A stretch of 7,604 nucleotides of DNA, from positions 1-7,604 of the forward strand of contig CAAGPW010000033.1 of assembly GCA_900771955.1 (NCBI GenBank), read 5' to 3'. Origin of the DNA: Lachnospiraceae bacterium. GTDB taxonomy: Bacteria; Bacillota; Clostridia; Lachnospirales; Lachnospiraceae. The translations under genes and the position numbers were made by a program. Shown in pieces: positions 1 to 5,869 of the stretch (the first letter of the stretch is position 1; every line of letters starts with the position of its first letter). The notes beneath the pieces are model-generated. The model worked only from the letters and a program-made list of their open reading frames with translations. It was not told where the DNA came from and ran no database searches.

Positions 1-3
1 AAT

Positions 4-76
4 GCGATAGTGGCGTAGTTGGTAACGCGCGACCTTGCCAAGGTCGAGACCGCGGGTTCGAGCCCCGTCTATCGCT
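4..76 (+). tRNA. tRNA-Gly (anticodon GCC)
   Basis: The sequence folds as a complete cloverleaf. The acceptor stem is 4-10 with 69-75 (GCGATAG/CTATCGC), the D stem 13-16 with 25-28, the anticodon stem 30-34 with 42-46, and the T stem 52-56 with 64-68 around a TTCGAGC loop. The seven-base anticodon loop TTGCCAA puts GCC at 37-39, which reads glycine GGC/GGU codons. The discriminator base is T (U73), as usual for bacterial tRNA-Gly. CCA is not encoded and must be added after transcription. Its promoter is outside the window, so it may be the last member of a tRNA cluster. Confidence 0.96.
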
Positions 77-83
77 CTTTCTT

Positions 84-113
84 AAAGGAAGCTTCGTAGA
101 AGCTTCCTTTTTT
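84..113 (+). terminator. Rho-independent terminator after tRNA-Gly
   Basis: A perfect 12-bp stem (84-95 with 99-110, core GGAAGCTTC/GAAGCTTCC) with a three-base loop GTA runs directly into T residues at 108-113. It lies 8 bp after the tRNA and ends its transcript. On the minus strand the hairpin is followed by only a few U, so it would stop transcripts from the convergent glycosyltransferase gene less well. Confidence 0.9.
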
Positions 114-166
114 ATTATCTGTTGACGGAGCTCGAACAAGTTCTCGCGTCTTATTTTGGCTTAATT

Positions 167-1246
167 CTATGATTCCTCCGGAAGCTCCCAGGCTTCGCTC
201 TGTGTCTGGTAATCCGAGGCAGCATTCAGATAAGCGGAAATTTCGGCATCTGATTTCGTGCCGCGGGAGTATTCAGCGAGCGCGCGGTAGCTGTCAGCGA
301 GGCGGGCAAGCGGAAGATTTCCTGAACTTCGCACATTTAAAATGCTTTCGGCTTCAAAGGCAGCATGGTAAAACCAGAGGATTGCGGTGTCAAACATCTC
401 TTTTGCAAAGAACCAGTCACCGATTTCCATACAGGCTTCGGCGCTTGGCGTGGTCAGCATATCATCCAGACTGAATTTTAAGATAAACGGAAAATTATCT
501 GTGATACGTGCGGTGTGGAGCAGTACCAGTGAGGCCTCTTTTGCGAGCAGGGCATTTCTTTCGTCATCAGCGGCAGGGGAGGCGAGATATGCTTCGAATA
601 CCGGAGCAGCCTCCGCAAAATCCGTGTCGGCACCAGAAATAAAAAGTTCCCTTGCGTACATATCCAGGAGCTTGTTTGAGAGAATGCCGTCTTTTTGGTA
701 TGCCTGTTTAAAAACAGCGAAATCCCGTTTCTGATGCGGGGCAGGCGGCATGTGCAGAATCTCCACGTCACTGTCAAATACAACAGGCTCTAAACGCACG
801 GTCTCATGGATCGGATCGACCCAGGTGAAGGAGCGCAGTCTTTTGTAGAGCTTCGGGCGGTATTCCTTTTTGAAATTGAGGACGGTGTTAAAGTCGGTCT
901 TAGTCACGTATTTCATCTGGACAATCTCGATTTCCGGAAGGAGGCACTGCTTTAACTGCAAAAAGCGGGTGCGGTTTGTCTCGTCTAACATCTCGTCTGC
1001 ATCGGCGGTGTAGATATAATCCATGTGGGCTCTGGAGAAGGAAAAATTCCGTGCGGCGGAAAAGTCACTTTCCCAGGGAAAATCAAAGATCTGATCTGTA
1101 TAGCGCGCGGCGATCTCTTTTGTCCGGTCGGTGGAACCGGTGTCCACGATGATGATCTCATCGACCAGATCATGGATCGAGTCAAGACACCGTGCCAGCA
1201 CGGCTTCTTCATTTTTTACGATCATGCAAAGACTGATGGTAACCAT
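167..1246 (-). CDS. GT2-family glycosyltransferase with helical C-terminal region
   Basis: This 359-aa cytoplasmic protein is predicted to transfer a sugar from a nucleotide-sugar donor. The N-terminal GT-A domain (about 1-170) starts with SLCMIVKNEE (5-14), typical of the SunS/WaaE-like branch of GT2. It carries VDTGSTDRT (34-42) for nucleotide binding, W-ESDFSAARN (58-67) and the metal-binding DADE (82-85, DXD type); HE at 147-148 is a plausible further active-site pair. Residues from about 180 on are helix-rich and resemble the TPR-like tail common in this family. No signal peptide or membrane segment is seen. The ATG is fixed by TAAAGGAGG just upstream on the minus strand. The acceptor (peptide, teichoic acid or exopolysaccharide) cannot be told, since no partner gene is adjacent. 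It converges on the tRNA and diverges from the transporter gene. Confidence 0.9.
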   Translation of the reverse strand: MVTISLCMIVKNEEAVLARCLDSIHDLVDEIIIVDTGSTDRTKEIAARYTDQIFDFPWESDFSAARNFSFSRAHMDYIYTADADEMLDETNRTRFLQLKQCLLPEIEIVQMKYVTKTDFNTVLNFKKEYRPKLYKRLRSFTWVDPIHETVRLEPVVFDSDVEILHMPPAPHQKRDFAVFKQAYQKDGILSNKLLDMYARELFISGADTDFAEAAPVFEAYLASPAADDERNALLAKEASLVLLHTARITDNFPFILKFSLDDMLTTPSAEACMEIGDWFFAKEMFDTAILWFYHAAFEAESILNVRSSGNLPLARLADSYRALAEYSRGTKSDAEISAYLNAASDYQTQSEAWELPEES

Positions 1247-1285
1247 AAAAACCTCCTTTAAGCCAAACGTTTACAATCTATCACA

Positions 1286-1313
1286 ATTATAGCAGAATCC
1301 ATATCTTTTTGAA
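1286..1313 (-). promoter_or_regulatory. Promoter of the glycosyltransferase gene
   Basis: On the minus strand a perfect TATAAT (1286-1291) is preceded by TGC, giving an extended -10 TGCTATAAT. Sixteen bp upstream is TTCAAA (1308-1313), a partial -35. The predicted transcript starts about 30 nt before the strong ribosome site of the glycosyltransferase gene. Confidence 0.65.
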
Positions 1314-1368
1314 GCATTTTAGCGGAAAAAGTAGTACAATAAAAAGCGGACATTTCAGAGATGATATT

Positions 1369-1397
1369 TTGACAGAAAAAAGAGAAAAAGATATAGG
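1369..1397 (+). promoter_or_regulatory. Promoter of the EamA-rlmI pair
   Basis: A perfect -35 TTGACA (1369-1374) is followed after 17 bp by TATAGG (1392-1397), which matches TATAAT in the first four positions. Transcription would begin near 1404. An ATG at 1416 would then have almost no leader, which favours the in-frame ATG at 1449 as start of the transporter. Confidence 0.5.
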
Positions 1398-1448
1398 GAA
1401 AGGCATTCTGGATATATGGAAAAGAAGAAAAATACAAAAGAAGAATGT

Positions 1449-2354
1449 ATGACAAAAACGATTGTGGTGTGGCTTGGCGCGCTGCTCTGCTGCGGGCTGT
1501 GGGGAAGCGCGTTTCCCTGCATCAAAATTGGATATCAGATGTTTGCGATTGGCGCGGAGGATACGGCATCGCAGATACTGTTTGCAGGTTACCGCTTTAC
1601 GCTTGCCGGAATTCTTACTATTATAATAGGAAGCATTTTAAACCGCGGGGTACTTGTGCCGAAGCGTCAGGTGATTGGAAAGGTTCTGTGGCTCTCCATG
1701 CTGCAGACAGTGGGACAGTATCTGTTTTTTTACATCGGGCTGGCACACACGACAGGCGTAAAGGCATCGATCATTGAGGCTGTCAATGTATTTGTTGCGA
1801 TTCTGGTGGCAAGTCTGATCTTTCATCAGGAAAAACTGACGGCGGACAAGATCGTCGGCTGCGTCGTGGGATTTGTCGGTGTGGTGCTGGTGAATCTGAC
1901 CGGAAGTGGACTGGATGCGTCCTTTTCGTTTATCGGGGAAGGATTCATCTTTTTGTCGACCGTTGCCTATGCATTTTCCTCGGTGTTTTTAAAACGCTAT
2001 TCCAAAACGGAAAATCCGGTGCTTCTAAGTGGTTATCAGTTTGTACTCGGCGGCATCATCATGAGTATATGCGGCCTTGTGATGGGTGGAAAAGTGACGG
2101 GCTTTCACGCGGCGTCAACAGCAATGTTGATTTATCTTGCGCTGATCTCGGCGGTGGCATACAGCCTATGGGGGATTCTGCTAAAATATAATCCGATCTC
2201 GCGCGTAGCGGTGTTCGGATTTATGAATCCGGTATTTGGTGTAATTTTATCGGCACTTTTGCTAAACGGGGAAAAGCAGACACTTGGTATCAAAAGTGTG
2301 ATCGCACTTGTATTTGTGTGCGCGGGCATTTATATTGTAAACAGAGAAAAATAA
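1449..2354 (+). CDS. DMT superfamily transporter, EamA family
   Basis: This 301-aa polytopic inner-membrane protein has about ten hydrophobic segments, arranged as the two EamA repeats of drug/metabolite exporters. Repeat one spans about 5-150 and ends in the family signature HQEKLTADKIVGCVVGFVGV (126-145). Repeat two spans about 160-298, with the matching LNGEKQTLGIKSVIALVFVC (272-291). The substrate cannot be inferred; relatives export amino acids, purines or drugs. The frame is open from ATG 1416, which would add MEKKKNTKEEC. I prefer ATG 1449 because the hydrophobic N-terminus starts there and the predicted transcript start is about 1404. The ribosome site before 1449 (AAAAGAAGAA) is weak, so the start is uncertain. 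The gene lies 15 bp before rlmI and is probably co-transcribed with it. Confidence 0.9.
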   Translation: MTKTIVVWLGALLCCGLWGSAFPCIKIGYQMFAIGAEDTASQILFAGYRFTLAGILTIIIGSILNRGVLVPKRQVIGKVLWLSMLQTVGQYLFFYIGLAHTTGVKASIIEAVNVFVAILVASLIFHQEKLTADKIVGCVVGFVGVVLVNLTGSGLDASFSFIGEGFIFLSTVAYAFSSVFLKRYSKTENPVLLSGYQFVLGGIIMSICGLVMGGKVTGFHAASTAMLIYLALISAVAYSLWGILLKYNPISRVAVFGFMNPVFGVILSALLLNGEKQTLGIKSVIALVFVCAGIYIVNREK

Positions 2355-2369
2355 GACAGGAGAATAAAG

Positions 2370-3569
2370 ATGAGAGCAGTTGTTACATTAAAAAAAGGTG
2401 AGGGAAGAACCATTAAAAGCGGCGGACTTTGGGTATTTGACAACGAGATCGACTCCGTGATGGGCAGCTTTGAGAACGGCGATCTGGTGGATGTGCATGA
2501 TTTTGACGGATATCCGATGGGGATCGGTTTTATCAACCGGAATTCCAAGATCCGTGTCCGGATGCTGACAAGAGATGCAAAGCGTGAGATCAATGAGGAA
2601 TTTTTCCGGATGCGGATCGAACGTGCATGGGAATACCGCAAAAAGACGGTGGACACGTCAAGCTGCCGCCTTGTTTTCGGCGATGCAGATTTTCTGCCGG
2701 GACTGGTCATCGATAAATTTTCGGATGTCCTCGTTGTGCAGTCACTTGCACTCGGTATTGACCGTTATAAGGAGCTGATCGTGAAGCTTACAAAGGATAC
2801 GCTTGCAAAAGACGGGATTAAGGTCCGTGGCGTTTACGAGCGCAGTGATGCAAAAGAGCGTGAAAAAGAAGGGATGGAGCGCATCAAGGGATTTCTTGGT
2901 GAGCCGTTTGATACCAATGTGGAGATCACAGAGAACGGTGTAAAATATATCGTGGATGTGAAGGACGGACAGAAGACCGGATTTTTCCTGGATCAGAAAT
3001 ATAACCGCCTTGCGATCCAGAAGCTCTGTGGCGGAGCGAAGGTACTTGACTGCTTCACGCACACCGGCTCCTTTGCCTTAAATGCAGGAATCGCCGGAGC
3101 AAAGAGCGTGCTCGGAGTGGATGCGTCCGAACTTGCAGTGCATCAGGCAACGGAAAATGCAGCGTTAAACGGGCTTGGTGATACCGTGCATTTTCAGTGC
3201 GAGGATGTTTTTGAACTGCTTCCGGAGCTGGAAAAGAAAGGCGAGAAATTTGACGTGGTCATTCTTGACCCGCCGGCTTTCACGAAATCCAGAAGTTCCG
3301 TGAAAAACGCGATCAAAGGCTACCGAGAGATCAATCTGCGCGGCATGAAGCTGGTAAAAGACGGCGGTTATCTTGCAACCTGCTCCTGTTCTCATTTTAT
3401 GACCTATGAACTCTTCACGAAGACGATCAATCAGGCGGCGCACAATGTGCATAAGCGCCTGCGTCAGGTGGAATTCCGTACACAGGCACCGGATCATCCG
3501 ATCCTCTGGGCAGCGGACGAGTCGTATTATTTGAAATTTTATATTTTCCAGGTCGTGGAGGAGATGTAA
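2370..3569 (+). CDS. rlmI: 23S rRNA (cytosine-C5) methyltransferase, RlmI/YwbD family
   Basis: This 399-aa cytosolic enzyme of the RlmI class uses SAM to methylate a cytosine of 23S rRNA (m5C1962 in E. coli). The PUA RNA-binding domain is at about 1-72. A central domain has VYERSD (155-160) and GQKTGFFLDQK (200-210). The Rossmann methyltransferase domain starts at VLDCFTHTGSFALNA (225-239, motif I), with acidic D251 for SAM ribose, LDPPAF (299-304, motif IV) and TCSCSH (337-342), whose cysteine is the likely catalytic residue. AGGAG (2358-2362) sits 7 bp before the ATG, and the gene follows the transporter by 15 bp. The last 13 codons (3531-3569) lie inside a long direct repeat and appear to have been supplied by an inserted element. 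The exact target base is by homology; YwbD-type Gram-positive orthologues are less studied. Confidence 0.92.
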   Translation: MRAVVTLKKGEGRTIKSGGLWVFDNEIDSVMGSFENGDLVDVHDFDGYPMGIGFINRNSKIRVRMLTRDAKREINEEFFRMRIERAWEYRKKTVDTSSCRLVFGDADFLPGLVIDKFSDVLVVQSLALGIDRYKELIVKLTKDTLAKDGIKVRGVYERSDAKEREKEGMERIKGFLGEPFDTNVEITENGVKYIVDVKDGQKTGFFLDQKYNRLAIQKLCGGAKVLDCFTHTGSFALNAGIAGAKSVLGVDASELAVHQATENAALNGLGDTVHFQCEDVFELLPELEKKGEKFDVVILDPPAFTKSRSSVKNAIKGYREINLRGMKLVKDGGYLATCSCSHFMTYELFTKTINQAAHNVHKRLRQVEFRTQAPDHPILWAADESYYLKFYIFQVVEEM

Positions 3570-3760
3570 GAACCTGTAAAGTGGCAGAAATGCTTGATTT
3601 ATAAGGGATTAAAGGCATTTGACGTTTACAGAGAAAACCTCGTAAAGTATCGCAAAATATTACAAAACAGTGATTCAAAGTGGTAAGAAAAGTGGTAAGT
3701 CTGAGTGATAAGCACCTGAAATGTAACGAGTGGTAAGCTTATGGGGAAAACGGTATGTTC
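3531..3760 (+). repeat. Long direct repeat, copy A (left boundary of island)
   Basis: This copy begins in the rlmI codons for LKFYIFQVVEEM and runs on for about 190 bp of non-coding DNA. By hand alignment it matches 5482-5710. The non-coding part (3581-3760 against 5531-5710) differs at 10 of 180 positions with no gap, while the 39-bp rlmI tail differs at 7 positions, mostly silent or conservative. One base of length difference lies between 3570 and 3581. Similarity stops abruptly after TATGTTC at 3760. It holds a cluster of AGTGGTAAG iterons. I infer an attL-type boundary. Confidence 0.95.
3679..3737 (+). repeat. AGTGGTAAG iterons in copy A
   Basis: Four same-direction copies of the 9-mer start at 3679, 3691, 3704 (AGTGATAAG, one change) and 3729. 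Spacing is 12, 13 and 25 bp, i.e. multiples of about 12.5. Placement 150-200 bp inside the element from the rlmI junction, plus resemblance to the short direct repeats bound by Tn916-type integrase N-terminal domains (from memory), suggests integrase arm-type sites. This role is inference. Confidence 0.6.
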
Positions 3761-3851
3761 AATAATGAAGCAACGTATATTTTTAATTTTGTATAAAAGT
3801 GATATTGTAATTGATAAATGCTTTTTGGCATATAAATTCTCATTTGAAAGG

Positions 3852-3958
3852 TCAATTCCACAGATTATTGTGCGTTTTATAAAAAACGAATATGAATGAT
3901 GGTCTAAAACCATATTTTTAAATATACGAAGTAGGTAACTTCTCGTTTGTGGAATTGA
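3852..3958. repeat. 107-bp segment with 11-bp terminal inverted repeats
   Basis: TCAATTCCACA (3852-3862) is the exact reverse complement of TGTGGAATTGA (3948-3958). The segment is flanked by similar sequences, ATTTGAAAGG on the left (3842-3851) and ATTTGAAGAGG on the right (3960-3970), which could be a decayed target duplication. The layout is MITE-like but may equally be chance in AT-rich DNA. Confidence 0.35.
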
Positions 3959-3971
3959 AATTTGAAGAGGT

Positions 3972-4009
3972 AAAAGGTATGTGTCTGGTAAAAGGCATGT
4001 ACCTTTTTT
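3972..4009 (+). terminator. Rho-independent terminator, orphan
   Basis: A 12-bp stem with two G-U pairs (3972-3983 with 3996-4007) has a 12-base loop and ends in six T (4004-4009). It would stop transcripts moving rightward, either the long 3' tail of the rlmI message (no earlier terminator is visible) or an unseen short RNA from 3761-3970. Confidence 0.6.
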
Positions 4010-4028
4010 GATAAGATAGAAAAGCAAC

Positions 4029-4057
4029 TTGGCAAATGTGCATAAAAGGCTTAGTAT
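4029..4057 (+). promoter_or_regulatory. Candidate promoter of the 29-aa ORF
   Basis: TTGGCA (4029-4034) and TAGTAT (4052-4057) are 17 bp apart, matching the -35 and -10 consensus at 5 and 4 of 6 positions. It lies just after the orphan terminator and about 30 bp before the ATG of the small ORF, so terminator, promoter, ribosome site and ORF come in a sensible order. Confidence 0.4.
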
Positions 4058-4085
4058 ATTAACGTAATTAGAAATGAGGAATACA

Positions 4086-4175
4086 ATGAATATTTTCAAA
4101 GATAAGAAATCTGAAATAAATAAGATTAAAAGAGAATGCGAGGAGGAATATGAAAGAAAGCACAAACAACAATAA
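4086..4175 (+). CDS. Possible 29-aa small protein, unknown function
   Basis: The ORF encodes a highly charged, probably helical peptide beginning MNIFKDKKSEINKIK and ending KHKQQ, with no hydrophobic stretch. Support comes from signals around it, not homology: GAGGA (4076-4080) five bases before the ATG, a candidate promoter at 4029-4057, and double stop codons (TAA TAG). I do not recognise the sequence. It lies 209 bp before the Fic gene, in the same direction and inside the same island, so a small partner of the Fic protein or the remnant of a longer gene are both possible. A 20-aa frame (4150-4212) overlaps it in another register. Confidence 0.4.
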   Translation: MNIFKDKKSEINKIKRECEEEYERKHKQQ

Positions 4176-4263
4176 TAGCAAATATTGTTGGAGAGGATAT
4201 AAATACACTTGATACCAATTATGAACACGGTAAATGCAAGGATTTATGAAGATATATCTGAAG

Positions 4264-4288
4264 TTCTACATCTTTTGGGGATGTAGAA
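4264..4288 (+). other. Perfect 9-bp hairpin upstream of the Fic gene
   Basis: TTCTACATC (4264-4272) pairs fully with GATGTAGAA (4280-4288) around a seven-base loop TTTTGGG. No T run follows on either strand, so it is not a standard terminator. It could be a protein-binding palindrome or an RNA stem about 65 bp before the Fic promoter. Confidence 0.4.
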
Positions 4289-4328
4289 GAGAGATAGTGA
4301 AAAATAGTGTAAAAATAATGAAATTTTA

Positions 4329-4358
4329 ATGGAAAAAAGCTTTCCCTTTGGATATAAT
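4329..4358 (+). promoter_or_regulatory. Promoter of the Fic gene
   Basis: A perfect -10 TATAAT (4353-4358) has only a poor -35 (ATGGAA, 4329-4334, 18 bp spacing). The spacer holds an inverted repeat, GGAAA (4331-4335) with TTTCC (4341-4345), a possible operator. A missing -35 plus an operator would fit a controlled promoter. Transcription would start near 4365, which rules out the upstream TTG at 4364 as the translation start. Confidence 0.55.
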
Positions 4359-4384
4359 AATATTTGAAAGGAAGTTTTTTCTAT

Positions 4385-5485
4385 ATGATGAAAGTGACTT
4401 TAACAAATGAAATTTTAAGATATATCACAGAGATTGAGCATAACAGATATAAAGTATCATCGGTAAAGCTGTCCAAAACAGTCATGAACAGGCTTCGCAA
4501 AAATTCGAAGAAAAAAAGTTCTTATGCTTCAAATAAAATTGAAGGCAATCCATTGTCGGAAAAACAGGTGGATGAAGTAATAGAGCGTGATGAAAGAAAG
4601 CATTATCTGAAACCGGAGCAGGAGGTGCGGAATTATTTTCTGGCGTTGAATTTCCTGGAGGAAAAGGTAAGCAAAAAAGAAAAGTTTTCCCAAAAGCTTA
4701 TTTTAGATGTGCAAAAATTGGTGGAAAAGGGTGCTTCTAAGGAGAAAATCGGACTCAGAGGACCCATGCCGCCCGGAGTGTTGTTTGCTGTATATGATTC
4801 TAAAACAGGAAATCCTGATTATATTCCACCGGAATATTGCGATATTCCCGGACTGCTGGATGAATTGGTGGAGTATGTAAATACAACGGATGACCACCCT
4901 CTGATCGTGGCAGCAGTTGTACATTATCAATTAGTGACAATACACCCGTTTGAAGATGGTAATGGAAGAACTGCAAGACTGTTATCCGGTTATATTATGG
5001 ATTTGAACGGCTATGGATTTAATGGAATCGGATCGTTGGAGGAGTATTTTGCATACGATATTGACGAATATTATGAATCCATTCAGATGGGACTCCCTGC
5101 ATTGTATTATTCCGGAAGGGAGAATCCGCCACATCCCGAGATTTGGATTAATTATTTCCTGCGGATGGTGAAACTTTATTCCGGGAAAATCTGTGATTTA
5201 CAGTTGGCTTCCGAAGAGGAAGATATTGCCGGAAGTCTGTCGTTCCTGAAAGAGAGAGAAAAGGAACTGTTACAATTTTTGATTAAAAACTATCGAGGAG
5301 AGTTTACTCCGATTGAAGTCAGCAGAGAATTGTCGGTAACAAATAAGACGATTATTAACAGACTGGCGGTCCTGGTAAAAAATGGATTTGCGGTTCCTAT
5401 ATTAGTCAATGAGAGAATCCGCTCTTATGAATTAAGTGAATTTACCAGAGATCATGAAAAAGAGATTATGAAAGTTATCAGTTGA
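4385..5485 (+). CDS. Fic-domain AMP-transferase with C-terminal winged helix
   Basis: This 366-aa Fic protein is expected to transfer AMP from ATP to a hydroxyl on a target protein. The catalytic motif HPFEDGNGRTAR (187-198) is complete, with H187 as base and the GNGR phosphate loop. An N-terminal inhibitory motif S-N-K-I-E-G (49-54, matching [S/T]xxxE[G/N]) marks the self-inhibited class, where E53 blocks the ATP pocket; such proteins need no separate antitoxin. The flap is near 139-149. Residues about 290-350 look like a winged helix-turn-helix, so it may bind DNA, possibly its own promoter. AAAGGAAG (4367-4374) sets the start at ATG 4385, or 4388 with one residue fewer. It is richer in AT than rlmI and lies between two long repeats. 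Its TGA stop falls inside the displaced rlmI tail. No terminator follows. The target protein is unknown. Confidence 0.93.
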   Translation: MMKVTLTNEILRYITEIEHNRYKVSSVKLSKTVMNRLRKNSKKKSSYASNKIEGNPLSEKQVDEVIERDERKHYLKPEQEVRNYFLALNFLEEKVSKKEKFSQKLILDVQKLVEKGASKEKIGLRGPMPPGVLFAVYDSKTGNPDYIPPEYCDIPGLLDELVEYVNTTDDHPLIVAAVVHYQLVTIHPFEDGNGRTARLLSGYIMDLNGYGFNGIGSLEEYFAYDIDEYYESIQMGLPALYYSGRENPPHPEIWINYFLRMVKLYSGKICDLQLASEEEDIAGSLSFLKEREKELLQFLIKNYRGEFTPIEVSRELSVTNKTIINRLAVLVKNGFAVPILVNERIRSYELSEFTRDHEKEIMKVIS

Positions 5486-5520
5486 AATTTTTCATTTTTC
5501 AGGTTGTTGATGAGAAGTAA
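5482..5520 (+). pseudogene. rlmI: Displaced 3' end of an rlmI gene
   Basis: In one frame these bases read LKFFIFQVVDEK then TAA, against LKFYIFQVVEEM then TAA at the end of the intact rlmI. There are seven base differences in 13 codons, and the changed residues are mostly conservative, so the two tails drifted apart while both were functional and come from different rlmI alleles. With no start or body, this piece is dead. It is best explained as the original chromosomal tail cut off when the island entered. Confidence 0.75.
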
Positions 5521-5628
5521 TGACTGGAAAGTGGCAGGAATGCTTGATTTATAAGGGATGGAAGGCATTTGATGTTTACAGAGAAAATCTCGTAAAGTAT
5601 CGCAAAATATCACAAAACCGTGATTCAA

Positions 5629-5687
5629 AGTGGTAAGAAAAGTGGTAAGTCTGAGTGGTAAGCACCTGAAATGCAACGAGTGTTAAG
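5629..5687 (+). repeat. AGTGGTAAG iterons in copy B
   Basis: Copies start at 5629, 5641, 5654 (all exact) and 5679 (AGTGTTAAG, one change), with the same 12, 13 and 25 bp spacing as in copy A. The degenerate member differs between the copies (third in A, fourth in B), so each cluster keeps three exact sites. This hints at selection on binding rather than mere recent copying. Confidence 0.6.
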
Positions 5688-5729
5688 CTTATGGGGAAAA
5701 CGGTATGTTCTGTTTGAATGATAATGAGG

Positions 5730-5773
5730 AACTAACAAAAGACTAACCATGGACTAACGAAGGACTAACCACG
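5730..5773 (+). repeat. Four 11-bp GACTAAC iterons
   Basis: Units begin at 5730 (AACTAAC), 5741, 5752 and 5763 (GACTAAC each) with an exact 11-bp period and variable four-base tails (AAAA, CATG, GAAG, CACG). A fifth GACTAAC is at 5888-5894. One-turn spacing puts all sites on the same DNA face, as expected for cooperative protein binding. The bound protein could be a recombinase, a directionality factor or a regulator of the MATE gene; the sequence does not tell which. Confidence 0.7.
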
Positions 5774-5869
5774 TGTATCTTTCTTTTTCAAATAAGAGAT
5801 GGTATTATTATTGTGGCAAGAAAAACGACTTACAAATATATACGGAATGACTATGGTTTGGCTACGGTA

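Larger units (their letters stand above)
3761..4085. other. AT-rich non-coding stretch in the island
   Basis: No convincing gene lies on either strand here. The stretch is visibly richer in AT than rlmI. It contains an 11-bp inverted repeat pair (3852-3862 and 3948-3958), a terminator-like hairpin (3972-4009) with no gene before it, and a candidate promoter (4029-4057). A long minus-strand open frame runs through it, but it has no recognisable domain or ribosome site and continues into the repeat, so I do not call it a gene. Confidence 0.6.
3531..5520. mobile_element. Putative recombinase-less island at the 3' end of rlmI
   Basis: The island is bounded by two rlmI 3' ends, the in-place tail (3531-3569) and a displaced, diverged tail (5482-5520), each followed by related DNA with AGTGGTAAG iterons. 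Its content is an AT-rich stretch, a possible small protein and a Fic gene. No integrase, relaxase or replication gene is present. This matches the description of a CIME, an element that keeps attachment sites but relies on recombination functions of a relative. The 10 bp TTGAAATTTT, identical at both ends (3531-3540, 5482-5491) and at the very edge of similarity, may be the crossover core. A RecA-made duplication or mosaic replacement is the alternative. Confidence 0.55.
5482..5710 (+). repeat. Long direct repeat, copy B (right boundary of island)
   Basis: This is the partner of 3531-3760. It starts at TTGAAATTTT, overlapping the Fic stop codon. No similarity to rlmI remains to the left of this point. 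Copy B carries its own version of the rlmI tail, then the same 180 bp with 10 differences. In the alignable stretch both copies also share a six-base inverted repeat (AAATGC/GCATTT in copy A). I infer that the tail is an attR-type boundary and the rest is the left end of a second, related element. Confidence 0.95.

Noticed and set aside
124..150. Imperfect hairpin (GACGGAG with CTC-CGTC, one bulged G) as terminator of the glycosyltransferase gene
   Set aside because: On the minus strand no T run follows it. On the plus strand it is followed by TTATTTT but already lies after a strong terminator. Its role is unclear.
3579..3686. Open frame in both repeat copies reading KWQ-C-LIYKG and onward to DSKW, as a possible protein remnant
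   Set aside because: Four of the six codon changes between the copies alter the residue, no start codon or ribosome site is present, and the frame is only about 35 codons. DNA-level attachment function explains the conservation better.
3626..4228. 200-codon minus-strand open frame, rich in Ile, Leu, Phe and Tyr
   Set aside because: Its composition is what AT-rich DNA gives by chance. It runs from the small-ORF region into the repeat, has no good ribosome site or domain, and the repeat differs between copies mainly by residue-changing substitutions in this area.
4221..4286. 21-aa ORF beginning MNTVNARIYED
   Set aside because: It has no ribosome site, and it ends inside the 9-bp hairpin; too little supports it as a gene.
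4364..4384. TTG at 4364 as start of the Fic gene
   Set aside because: It would place the ribosome-binding sequence inside the coding region, and it lies before the transcription start predicted from TATAAT at 4353-4358.
3531..5710. CRISPR array or simple tandem gene duplication as explanation of the repeats
   Set aside because: There are only two long copies 1.95 kb apart, with no spacer pattern, and the Fic gene is present once. The second rlmI tail lacks the gene body, so this is neither an array nor a gene duplication.
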